Shown here: positions 37,408 to 44,484 of the stretch, one piece after another
How the letters are laid out: the number at the start of each line of letters is the position of its first letter
Position numbering within the stretch: position 1 is the first letter of the stretch
NCBI GenBank assembly: GCA_902793435.1
Contig: CADBDF010000007.1
Coordinates: 1-51,301, forward strand
Direction: 5' to 3'
Length of the DNA stretch: 51,301 bases
Source: an uncultured Pseudomonadota bacterium
GTDB taxonomy: Bacteria; Pseudomonadota; Alphaproteobacteria; Rs-D84
The notes under the pieces: model-generated
Databases searched by the model: none
Told to the model about the DNA's origin: nothing
Seen by the model: the letters and a program-made list of their open reading frames with translations, nothing else
Position numbers and translations under genes: made by a program

Positions 37408-37435
37408 ATTATAGGTGCAAAATCCTGGTCTGCAA
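37408..37435 (-). promoter_or_regulatory. comEC promoter (leaderless)
   Basis: On the minus strand: TTGCAG (37430-37435), 16-base spacer, TATAAT (37408-37413), then 6 bases to the ATG ending at 37401. Confidence 0.8.
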
Positions 37436-37448
37436 CAATAATTTTAAA

Positions 37449-37763
37449 CTATTTACCGAAAATAAAATCTGGATTTGTGCTTAAACTGATAATGGTGTCC
37501 ATGTCATCATTATCATTTGCATGTTGGCGAATTGTTTTTCCACATTTTTCGCATTTGTGGGTTATAATAAATTTGCCAGATTTTTGTTCAATTGCAATCG
37601 GTCGCATCATGCCCCCGCATGTTGATAGCCTGTCCCCAGGTTTATTATCAACATGTTTGGACCATAAACACGATGGGCAATGATTTGTATAACCATTGCC
37701 CTGAACATGTGTGCCACATTTGTCGCACACAAAATCTTCAACCCGTCTAGCAAACTGTTTCAT
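37449..37763 (-). CDS. RNHCP-domain zinc-ribbon protein
   Basis: A 104-residue protein. FVCDKCGTHVQGNGYTNHCP (about residues 11-30), then SCLWSKHVDNKPGDR, is the RNHCP-domain signature (here TNHCP), with Cys pairs that should bind zinc. A second Cys pair is THKCEKCGKTI (about 70-80). The function of the family is not established; an RNA- or ribosome-related role is sometimes assumed. It is 5 bases downstream of gapR in the same orientation, so the two are probably co-transcribed. Confidence 0.85.
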   Translation of the reverse strand: MKQFARRVEDFVCDKCGTHVQGNGYTNHCPSCLWSKHVDNKPGDRLSTCGGMMRPIAIEQKSGKFIITHKCEKCGKTIRQHANDNDDMDTIISLSTNPDFIFGK

Positions 37764-37768
37764 TGAAT

Positions 37769-38017
37769 TTAAATACCCAACGCATCACGATACATTTTTG
37801 TTAATTCGTCAGCTTCGTCAATTTCATCTGGATCCATTTTACGCAGACGTATCATTTGGCGGATATACTTTGGGTCATATCCAGCAGATTTAGCCTCGGA
37901 ATAAATTTCTTTGATGTCCGCAGCGATATTTGCCGCATCTTCGTTTAATTTTTCAATTCTTTCAATGATAGAAGTTAATTGTTGGTTATCAAAAGCACCA
38001 TGATTTGCATTTTTCAT
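37769..38017 (-). CDS. gapR: GapR-family DNA-binding protein (DUF2312)
   Basis: An 82-residue protein from ATG 38017, with GGGGAA upstream. The sequence QLTSIIERIEKLNEDAANIAADIKEIYSEAKSAGYDPK (two helices, about 13-50; shown here in two parts around AANI) and IRQMIRLRKMDP match GapR, the small alphaproteobacterial protein that clamps overtwisted DNA ahead of replication and transcription machines. The longer reading frame back to 38113 has no ribosome-binding site and overlaps the pyk start, so it was not used. Upstream gene of a two-gene operon with the RNHCP protein. Confidence 0.93.
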   Translation of the reverse strand: MKNANHGAFDNQQLTSIIERIEKLNEDAANIAADIKEIYSEAKSAGYDPKYIRQMIRLRKMDPDEIDEADELTKMYRDALGI

Positions 38018-38096
38018 GTTTGTTTTCCCCTTGTCTAAATGATAATAATATTTTATATTATTCTTAACAAAAATCAAGTGAGAGGGGGGATTTTTT

Positions 38097-39464
38097 ATGC
38101 TAAAATTTACCAAAATAATTGCGTCAATCGGTCCAAAGTCGTCAAATCACACGATTTTGACCAAGATGGTGCGCTCTGGTGTAAATCTGGTTCGAATAAA
38201 TTTCAGTCATGATACAGGTGATGTCCAAGGTGCAAAAATAGACACGATTCGAACTGTTTCGCGTGAGTTAAAAACGCCGATTGGTGTTATTGTTGATTTA
38301 CAGGGACCAAAACATCGTATTGGTGATTTTGCCACAGATGAAAAATATAAATTGACGGTTGGGCAACGTTTTGTTTTTGACAGTAATGAAACGCCCGGCG
38401 ATAACACGCGTGTATGCTTGCCACACCCGGACGTAATTGCATCATTACATGCCGGGGACAGAATTTTATTAAATGACGGTAAATTGGAAATGCGTGTTGA
38501 TAAATGTGAGCCTACAAAAATCATAGCAACGGTAATTCGTGGAAATGAAATTTGGTCGCGTCGCGGATTTAATCTGCCAGATACATTCGTTGATACAGAG
38601 ATTTTAACACAAAAAGATAAAGCCGATTTGGAATACGCAATCAAGAAGGAACCTGATTTTGTTGCGGTGTCTTTTGTACAAAGTGCTGACGATATTGCCT
38701 ATGTTCGTGATTTTATAACTGCACGCACCGCACATAAAATAAAGATTATTGCAAAAATTGAACGTCCGCATGCGGTTCATGATATAGACAATATAGTATC
38801 TGCGGCTGACGGTATAATGATTGCGCGTGGTGATTTGGCGGTTGAAATGCCGTATGAACAGGTGCCTGCAATTTCTCGTCATATAATTCGTGTGTGTCGT
38901 CAAATGAATAAACCTGTAATTATCGCAACACAAATGTTGGCATCATTGGTTGATAGTGAATTTCCAACGCGTGCCGAAATCAGTGATGTTGCAAACGCAT
39001 CATATCTGCGCGCAGATTCATGTATGACCAGTGAGGAAACCACTGTTGGAATAAATCCTGTAAATACCATACAAACAATGTCGCGAATTTTATCGTATGC
39101 CGATATGGACGGTATCGCAAATCCGCATGATTGGGTGCGAATGGATAATTTGCCAGAAAATAATTGGTCACGTTCGGTGGCAAGTATGGCTTATTTGAAT
39201 AACGCATCGGCAATCATCGTTTTTGACAAAGATGGAATTGCCACAACCGAGATAGCGTGTCGTCGTCCAGATATGCCAATAATTGCGGTATGTAATGATG
39301 AAACAATTGCAAATCATTTATGTTTATCGCGCGGTGTATTTCCAATTTGTGACGAGGAAATATTCGGTCGTCGTGACGAAGTTGCCGCCGCAAAATCTGT
39401 GGGTATAAAAATTGGTGCGGTCGTTGTTGTTGATGACGGCACAATCAGTTTGCGTGAATTATAA
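38097..39464 (+). CDS. pyk: Pyruvate kinase
   Basis: A 455-residue protein that converts PEP + ADP to pyruvate + ATP. KIIASIGPKSSN (5-16), GVNLVRINFSHDT, and the signature IKIIAKIERPHAV (catalytic Lys; about 215-227) are present, as are MIARGDLAVEMPYEQVP (about 240-256) and ATQMLASLVDSEFPTRAEISD. The C-terminal domain is of normal type. AGGGGGG lies 6 bases before the ATG. Divergent from gapR; ends at a strong terminator. Together with ppdK this gives both directions at the PEP/pyruvate node. Confidence 0.96.
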   Translation: MLKFTKIIASIGPKSSNHTILTKMVRSGVNLVRINFSHDTGDVQGAKIDTIRTVSRELKTPIGVIVDLQGPKHRIGDFATDEKYKLTVGQRFVFDSNETPGDNTRVCLPHPDVIASLHAGDRILLNDGKLEMRVDKCEPTKIIATVIRGNEIWSRRGFNLPDTFVDTEILTQKDKADLEYAIKKEPDFVAVSFVQSADDIAYVRDFITARTAHKIKIIAKIERPHAVHDIDNIVSAADGIMIARGDLAVEMPYEQVPAISRHIIRVCRQMNKPVIIATQMLASLVDSEFPTRAEISDVANASYLRADSCMTSEETTVGINPVNTIQTMSRILSYADMDGIANPHDWVRMDNLPENNWSRSVASMAYLNNASAIIVFDKDGIATTEIACRRPDMPIIAVCNDETIANHLCLSRGVFPICDEEIFGRRDEVAAAKSVGIKIGAVVVVDDGTISLREL

Positions 39465-39472
39465 TAAAAAAT

Positions 39473-39502
39473 AAAAAGGTCGAAATTTTTCGACCTTTTT
39501 AA
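39473..39502 (+). terminator. Intrinsic terminator (bidirectional) after pyk
   Basis: A perfect 13-bp stem AAAAAGGTCGAAA / TTTCGACCTTTTT (39473-39485, 39488-39500). A and T runs on either side let it serve both pyk and the convergent minus-strand gene, which ends at 39503. Confidence 0.92.
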
Positions 39503-39736
39503 TTATTTTTGTTTTTCGTTTGCTTTGTTTGCCAGTTCACGTTTTATTGCTCGATAATCTTTTATGCCCTTAATCGAACCGGCACCAAAAACCCCGGTGC
39601 CTAATGCGCATAAAGTAGATAAAAATCGCATAGCGTTTGGATTAGAATCTTTTTTTACACAGTTGCCAAAACTTATCACCAATGCCAAAAATCCCAGCAT
39701 AAAAGCAGTATAGCCACCAATCTCGTGTTTTTTCAT
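39503..39736 (-). CDS. Small two-helix membrane protein, unknown function
   Basis: A 77-residue protein with two hydrophobic segments: GGYTAFMLGFLALVISFG (7-24) and FLSTLCALGTGVFGAGSI (about 38-55). They are separated by a short charged loop and followed by a Lys/Arg/Glu-rich tail. It converges on pyk and shares its terminator. No clear Shine-Dalgarno was seen before the ATG at 39736 (GGAAACTGTATGACGG upstream). No family recognised. Confidence 0.6.
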   Translation of the reverse strand: MKKHEIGGYTAFMLGFLALVISFGNCVKKDSNPNAMRFLSTLCALGTGVFGAGSIKGIKDYRAIKRELANKANEKQK

Positions 39737-39818
39737 TATCCGTCATACAGTTTCCTTTTATTGTTATCATGTAAAACAATATAATGTTTTTATGCTTGTT
39801 TGCAATGATTTTTTACTA

Positions 39819-39848
39819 TTGACCCAATCAATGAATTTTTACTAATAT
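39819..39848 (+). promoter_or_regulatory. Promoter of the D,D-carboxypeptidase gene (leaderless)
   Basis: TTGACC (39819-39824), 18-base spacer, TAATAT (39843-39848), then 7 bases to ATG 39856. Confidence 0.72.
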
Positions 39849-39855
39849 AGAAATC

Positions 39856-40989
39856 ATGAAAAAAATAATCCGAATTTTATTTATTTTGCCTGCATTGTTT
39901 ATATGCAACTTTGCAAATGCGGCATCATATCGTGCGGCGTTGGTCGCTGATATGGATTCGGGGAGGGTGTTGTATTCTGAAAATGCAAACGTTCCAAATT
40001 ATCCGGCAAGTTTAACAAAAATAATGACATTGTATTTAACATTTAATGCGCTGGAACATGGACGACTTCATTTGGACGATTATTTAATTGTATCAAACGC
40101 GGCGGCAAATGCCGAACCTGTGAAACTGGGGCTTCCCGCGGGTTCCAAGATTAAGGTTGAAGATGCGATAAAGGCTGTGGCGGTGCATAGTGCAAACGAT
40201 GTCGCGCGTGTGTTGGCTGAAAATTTAAAGGGTGGCAAAGAGGGTAATTTTGCATCATTAATGACCCAGGTTGCTACAGAAATTGGTTTATCTAATACAA
40301 ATTTTGAAAATTCGTCTGGATTGCCAAATGATGACCATTTATCGACTGCGCGTGATATTGCGTTGCTGTCGGTGGCGATATATAAACACTTTCCACAGTA
40401 TTGGAAATATTTTGGAATAAAAAGTTGGACATATAATGGTCAAACATATACAAATGGAAATCGACTGCTTTCGTCTTATCCGGGCTGTGACGGTATGAAA
40501 ACAGGCTTTACAACGAAATCGAAATATTCGCTTGTTGCGACGGCATCACGTGATGGACATCATTTAATCGCGGTGGTATTGGGTGCTGATGACAAAGATA
40601 TTCGTGCCTCTGTCGCGACCAGTTTATTAAATCGTGGTTTTAAAATGTCTGAAAATAATTCTGCACCGGTTGTATTAAATACCCAAACACCTGCTATTGA
40701 AAAACCTGTTCAGGCACCGGCCAACAATCCAATTGCAAAATATGCGACACCATCAAATAAAAATATGGCATCTGGATTATCAGGTGTTCAGTTTGGTGCA
40801 TTTTCATCATACGATGCCGCCGCGCGCCAGGTGAAAAATGTGGAACAGACTTTGGGTGTGCATGCATCAATAGAACCTGCATCGGGTGGTCTGTATCGTG
40901 TGCGTGTAAATAATATTGCAGAATCCGCGGCGCAAAATTTACGCAATGCCGCAACGGCTGCTGGTATTGACAGTTATGTTTTTCATTAA
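39856..40989 (+). CDS. D-alanyl-D-alanine carboxypeptidase with SPOR domain
   Basis: A 377-residue exported protein of the DacA/DacC (PBP5-like) family, trimming peptidoglycan pentapeptides in the periplasm. Signal peptide: KKIIRILFILPALFICNFANA. Catalytic motifs: SLTK (SxxK, about 52-55), HSAND (SxN, about 115-119) and MKTGFTTK (KTG, about 215-222). The C-terminal 75 residues (GVQFGAFSSYDAAARQV to AAGIDSYVF) form a SPOR domain that binds denuded glycan at the division septum, replacing the usual C-terminal amphipathic anchor. A Pro/Asn/Thr-rich linker joins the two parts. recR follows after 15 bases. Confidence 0.93.
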   Translation: MKKIIRILFILPALFICNFANAASYRAALVADMDSGRVLYSENANVPNYPASLTKIMTLYLTFNALEHGRLHLDDYLIVSNAAANAEPVKLGLPAGSKIKVEDAIKAVAVHSANDVARVLAENLKGGKEGNFASLMTQVATEIGLSNTNFENSSGLPNDDHLSTARDIALLSVAIYKHFPQYWKYFGIKSWTYNGQTYTNGNRLLSSYPGCDGMKTGFTTKSKYSLVATASRDGHHLIAVVLGADDKDIRASVATSLLNRGFKMSENNSAPVVLNTQTPAIEKPVQAPANNPIAKYATPSNKNMASGLSGVQFGAFSSYDAAARQVKNVEQTLGVHASIEPASGGLYRVRVNNIAESAAQNLRNAATAAGIDSYVFH

Positions 40990-41004
40990 TATGATATTAT
41001 TGTT

Positions 41005-41598
41005 ATGAATCCAAAAATAGAAAAGTTAATTAAAATGTTTGCACGTCTTCCGCGGGTTGGCAACCGCGCCGCCACGCGCATAGTTTTATCTTTGCTGACG
41101 GATAAAACGGGTCGTGCGCCTGCATTGGCAACAACCTTGGCCGAGGTTTCATCTGTGATTCACCCATGTCAAAATTGTGGTGTTTTAACAGACGGTGATT
41201 TATGTGAATTTTGTCGTGACACATCGCGTGAAAATGGAACTTTGTGCATTGTTCGTGATGTGAGTGATGTTTTTACATTTGAAAAATCGTCTGTGTTTCA
41301 TGGTCGTTATCATGTAATTGGTGGGGTATTGTCTGGTGTGACGGGAACAACCCCCGAAGATTTAAATATTAAAAACTTGCCACAACGCATTACAGATGAA
41401 AATATCACAGAAATAATTTTTGCATTACCCAACACAATCGAAGGAAAAACAACGGCGAATTATATAATGGCAACATTGGACGATATTGAAAATATAACAT
41501 TTACAGAATTGGCGTCCGGGGTTCCGTTGGGTGGCGAATTGGATTACTTGGACGATGGCACATTAACATTGGCATTTGGTGGGCGGAAAAAATTATGA
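41005..41598 (+). CDS. recR: Recombination protein RecR
   Basis: A 197-residue protein, full length; with RecF/RecO it loads RecA on gaps. LIKMFARLPRVGNRAATRIV is the N-terminal HhH region. The zinc finger is CQNCGVLTDGDLCEFCRD (about 54-71), and the Toprim domain starts LCIVRDVSDVFTFEKS. YHVIGGVLSGVTG is also typical. Its stop overlaps the rsmA start (ATGA). A TATTAT ends 4 bases before the ATG, so a second, leaderless promoter is possible besides read-through from the carboxypeptidase gene. Confidence 0.95.
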   Translation: MNPKIEKLIKMFARLPRVGNRAATRIVLSLLTDKTGRAPALATTLAEVSSVIHPCQNCGVLTDGDLCEFCRDTSRENGTLCIVRDVSDVFTFEKSSVFHGRYHVIGGVLSGVTGTTPEDLNIKNLPQRITDENITEIIFALPNTIEGKTTANYIMATLDDIENITFTELASGVPLGGELDYLDDGTLTLAFGGRKKL

Positions 41599-42422
41599 CA
41601 ACAACACTTGAATCTTTACCACCTGTATCAACTATGATGCGTGAATGTGGTATGCTGGCAAAAAAACAATTTGGTCAAAACTTTTTGTTTGATTTAAATT
41701 TGACTGGCCGAATTGCACGTGCGGTTCCAGATATTGAAAAAATCCCAGTGGTCGAGGTTGGACCTGGTCCTGGGGGACTTACGCGGGCATTATTGATAGC
41801 TGGTGCAAACAAAGTTGTTGCGGTTGAAATGGATAAAACATGCGCACCGATTTTATCGCAAATTGTGTCGGCATCTAATAATCGTTTAACTGTGATTTTT
41901 GGAGATGCGTTAAAAACAGACTTTTCGCAATTTGGATTTACCGAATACGCGATATGTTCGAATTTACCATATAATGTTGGTACAGAATTATTGATTCAAT
42001 GGACACATAAAATTGCAAATGGCGAACCTATAAAATCTTTGACTTTGATGTTTCAACGCGAAGTTGCCGACCGCATAGTTGCGCGTGTTGGCGATGATGC
42101 GTATGGTCGTTTATCTGTGTTGGTAAATTTGGTTGCAGACGCAAAAATTTTATTTAATGTTCCGCGCACTGCATTTACACCTGCGCCAAAGGTGACGTCT
42201 GCAATAGTGCAAATAATACCAAATGCCGAAAAAATAAAAACATTGGGGAAAATAGAATCCGTTGAAAAAATAACTGCGAAATTATTTGGCATGCGTCGAA
42301 AAATGATACGTGGCATAATGCCAGATGTTGATTGGTCGGTGTTTGGTTTGACTGGTACCGAACGTGCAGAAAACCTGAACCCTGAAAAATTTAGTGAAAT
42401 TGCAAAAAAACTATTGCCATAA
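41595..42422 (+). CDS. rsmA: 16S rRNA (A1518/A1519) dimethyltransferase RsmA (KsgA)
   Basis: A 275-residue protein. KKQFGQNFLFDLNLTGRI (23-40) is the family's N-terminal signature, VVEVGPGPGGLTRALL (about 52-67) is the SAM-binding motif I, VAVEMDK motif II, and SNLPYNVGTELLI (about 122-134) motif IV. It methylates two adjacent adenines near the 3' end of 16S rRNA. The ATG overlaps the recR stop by 4 bases. The alternative start at an internal ATG (MMRECGMLAKKQFG) is possible. Confidence 0.95.
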   Translation: MTTTLESLPPVSTMMRECGMLAKKQFGQNFLFDLNLTGRIARAVPDIEKIPVVEVGPGPGGLTRALLIAGANKVVAVEMDKTCAPILSQIVSASNNRLTVIFGDALKTDFSQFGFTEYAICSNLPYNVGTELLIQWTHKIANGEPIKSLTLMFQREVADRIVARVGDDAYGRLSVLVNLVADAKILFNVPRTAFTPAPKVTSAIVQIIPNAEKIKTLGKIESVEKITAKLFGMRRKMIRGIMPDVDWSVFGLTGTERAENLNPEKFSEIAKKLLP

Positions 42423-42478
42423 CTTTTTGCCTTTTTGTATAGTGACTTTGTATATGTATTAGGGGGAGAGGGCTAATA

Positions 42479-44188
42479 ATGATTTCATTGGAAGTTTTAT
42501 CGTTTTTTGCGATTGTATGTGTATTGTTATATTGCTTAAAGATGGCGAAAATTGGGGCGTTGGTGGCGTTTTTATTCGCCGGTATTTTATCTGGCCCATA
42601 TATGTTAAATTTATTCCAGGTCACAGGTACATGGCAAACATTGGGTGATTTAGGTGTTTTGTTTTTGTGGTTTTCAATCGGCCTTGGCGTCAGTTTTTCC
42701 AGGTTGTGGTCAATGCGAAACACGATATTTGGTTTTGGTGCGTCCCAGGTTTTATTGGTTGCGGTTGTATTGTTTCCGTTTTTGTTTGAATTTTCCGGTT
42801 GGACGGTGATGGGTGCAACAATGGTTGCGCTGTTGTTGGCAATGTCATCAACATCCGAAGATTTACAATTATTGGCTGACCGTAATCAGTTAAATTCGCG
42901 TGTTGGTCGTCAAATATTTTCTGTATTATTATTCCAAGATTTATTATCGATTCCATTATTGGCAATGTTGCCTGTGTTATCTGGTAAATCGTTTAATTTG
43001 GGCGCGACATTAATTGATGTTTTGGTGTTATCGTTATTATTGATTGCAGGCACCGTAATCGTTGGTCGTTTTATTTTAACACCGGTAATGCGTGTTATAG
43101 CCAAAACAAAATCCAAAGAATTATTTTTGCTGTTTGTAATGTTGAACATAATATTATGGGCGGTATTACTTGATTGGTTTGGTTTGCCATCTGGCTTGGG
43201 CGGATTTTTATGTGGTATGTTAATGGCAGAAACAATTTACAATCATCAAATTTCTGTGGAAATCAGTCCATACACAACATTATTTTTGGCGATATTCTTT
43301 ATTACATTAGGTATGGGATTAAATCTGGATTTGCTGTATGCGAAATGGCATGTGGTATTGATAGGTTTGGCGGGTTTAATGGTGTTAAAATTCTTTGCGA
43401 TATTTATGACGGCGCGTGTTCGTCATAATCCTGCACCCGAATCGACATTTATTTCATTATTATTGGCCCAAGGCGGCGAATTTGGATTATTGATGTTGCA
43501 ATTAATGCGTAATAACGGCATAGATACAATTCCACCCGCAGACCAAGAAATTTTGATTGCGATAATAGTATTATCGATGATGCTGACACCGATATTGGTT
43601 GCATTGTATGACCGTTTGATAAAAATGGGAAAAATTTCTCGTGTGGATGCCAAGAATTTAAAGGTTGCAAAAACTGGTGTTCAACCTGCTGTTGTGATTT
43701 GTGGTTTTGGTCGTGTTGGTCAAATAATTGCGAAATTATTGCGCGAACAAAATATTCCGTATGTTGCAATCGGCATGAACGTTAATTCAATTATGGAAGG
43801 TCGTGTCAAAGGTTTTAATGTTGCATACGGTGATGCGTCAAATATATCTGTATTGCGTGAGTTTGGTTTAAATCCGCGTACAACACGTGCGGTGGTTTTG
43901 GCTTTGGATAATTTTGAAACGGCACACAGGACAATATTATCTGTGCGTGCGATTGCACCGCGTATCAAGATATTTGCGCGTGCGCGTAATTTAACAGATT
44001 CAAAAAGTTTGTTGCGTTCCGGTGTATATCAGGCTTTCCCAGAAACAATAGAATCATCGTTCTTTTTGGGATATGGACTGTTGGAACATTTGGGTGTGAC
44101 AGATGATAAAATAGAAAAATTGTTATGCGAAATGCGCGCGAACAATTATGAAAAGTTAGATGCCGACATAACGCCCGACGAAAAATAA
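42479..44188 (+). CDS. CPA2-family cation:proton antiporter with TrkA-N domain
   Basis: A 569-residue protein. Residues about 1-385 hold some 12 membrane helices with the family motifs LGVLFLWFSIGLGVS and GGFLCGMLMAE. The cytoplasmic part carries a Rossmann-type RCK/TrkA-N domain beginning VVICGFGRVGQIIAKLL (about 402-418), then VAYGDASNISVLREFG. This is the KefB/KefC/YbaL layout (K+ or Na+/H+ exchange). There is no separate KefF/KefG partner next to it. The start has a strong GGGGGAGAGGG. It ends at an intrinsic terminator. Confidence 0.9.
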   Translation: MISLEVLSFFAIVCVLLYCLKMAKIGALVAFLFAGILSGPYMLNLFQVTGTWQTLGDLGVLFLWFSIGLGVSFSRLWSMRNTIFGFGASQVLLVAVVLFPFLFEFSGWTVMGATMVALLLAMSSTSEDLQLLADRNQLNSRVGRQIFSVLLFQDLLSIPLLAMLPVLSGKSFNLGATLIDVLVLSLLLIAGTVIVGRFILTPVMRVIAKTKSKELFLLFVMLNIILWAVLLDWFGLPSGLGGFLCGMLMAETIYNHQISVEISPYTTLFLAIFFITLGMGLNLDLLYAKWHVVLIGLAGLMVLKFFAIFMTARVRHNPAPESTFISLLLAQGGEFGLLMLQLMRNNGIDTIPPADQEILIAIIVLSMMLTPILVALYDRLIKMGKISRVDAKNLKVAKTGVQPAVVICGFGRVGQIIAKLLREQNIPYVAIGMNVNSIMEGRVKGFNVAYGDASNISVLREFGLNPRTTRAVVLALDNFETAHRTILSVRAIAPRIKIFARARNLTDSKSLLRSGVYQAFPETIESSFFLGYGLLEHLGVTDDKIEKLLCEMRANNYEKLDADITPDEK

Positions 44189-44210
44189 CAAGCAATCCAG
44201 AGGAGAGAAA

Positions 44211-44239
44211 ATACTCGCGATAAAATTGCGAGTATTTTT
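44211..44239 (+). terminator. Intrinsic terminator after the antiporter gene
   Basis: Stem ATACTCGC (44211-44218) / GCGAGTAT (44228-44235) followed by a T run. Confidence 0.9.
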
Positions 44240-44284
44240 ATGCAATAAAAGTATTTAATTTTACTGTGTTTTTGTTGATTGAAA

Positions 44285-44316
44285 CGGTCGAAAAAAACCT
44301 AGGTTTTTTTAGACCG
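44285..44316. promoter_or_regulatory. 32-base palindrome centred on CCTAGG (operator candidate)
   Basis: The arms CGGTC-G-AAAAAAACCT and AGGTTTTTTT-A-GACCG match in 15 of 16 positions. The core AAACCTAGGTTT recurs in the promoter 90 bases downstream (44403-44414). The lack of a loop and the flanking T tract on both strands make an operator more likely than a simple terminator, although a terminator role cannot be excluded. Confidence 0.55.
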
Positions 44317-44394
44317 CTTTTGGGAATTTTGTGATTTTTTATAACATATTGATTTTACGACAAAAGTAAATTTTCATTTTTTTGAAAAAAGTTG

Positions 44395-44424
44395 TTGCTT
44401 TTAAACCTAGGTTTTTTGTATATT
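44395..44424 (+). promoter_or_regulatory. Promoter of the 614-residue secreted protein with CCTAGG operator in spacer
   Basis: TTGCTT (44395-44400), 18-base spacer, TATATT (44419-44424), about 60 bases before ATG 44485. The spacer holds the perfect palindrome AAACCTAGGTTT (44403-44414), the same core as the larger palindrome at 44285-44316. The downstream leader (from about 44431) is almost identical to that of the gene at 49960-51246. Confidence 0.6.
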
Positions 44425-44430
44425 CATTAT

Positions 44431-44484
44431 ATAGCGAAAAACCGCGGATTTCCGCCAGTTTATAAAGTCGAGAGAGTTGCGAAA
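44431..44484 (+). repeat. Conserved 5' leader shared by two secreted paralogs
   Basis: From TATAG at 44431 to the ATG, the sequence is the same as the leader of the minus-strand gene (51247-51301) except for two bases near its outer end. It includes a hairpin GCGGATTTCCGC and ends in GAGAGAGTTGCGAAA before ATG, the GAGAGAG serving as Shine-Dalgarno. Confidence 0.75.

Noticed and set aside
37449-37763. Rubredoxin or ribosomal zinc protein
   Set aside because: The NHCP-CLWS-HVD-PGDR pattern fits the RNHCP domain better.
44285-44316. Simple rho-independent terminator
   Set aside because: The palindrome has no loop and a better terminator already ends the upstream gene at 44211-44239; operator role preferred, though not proven.
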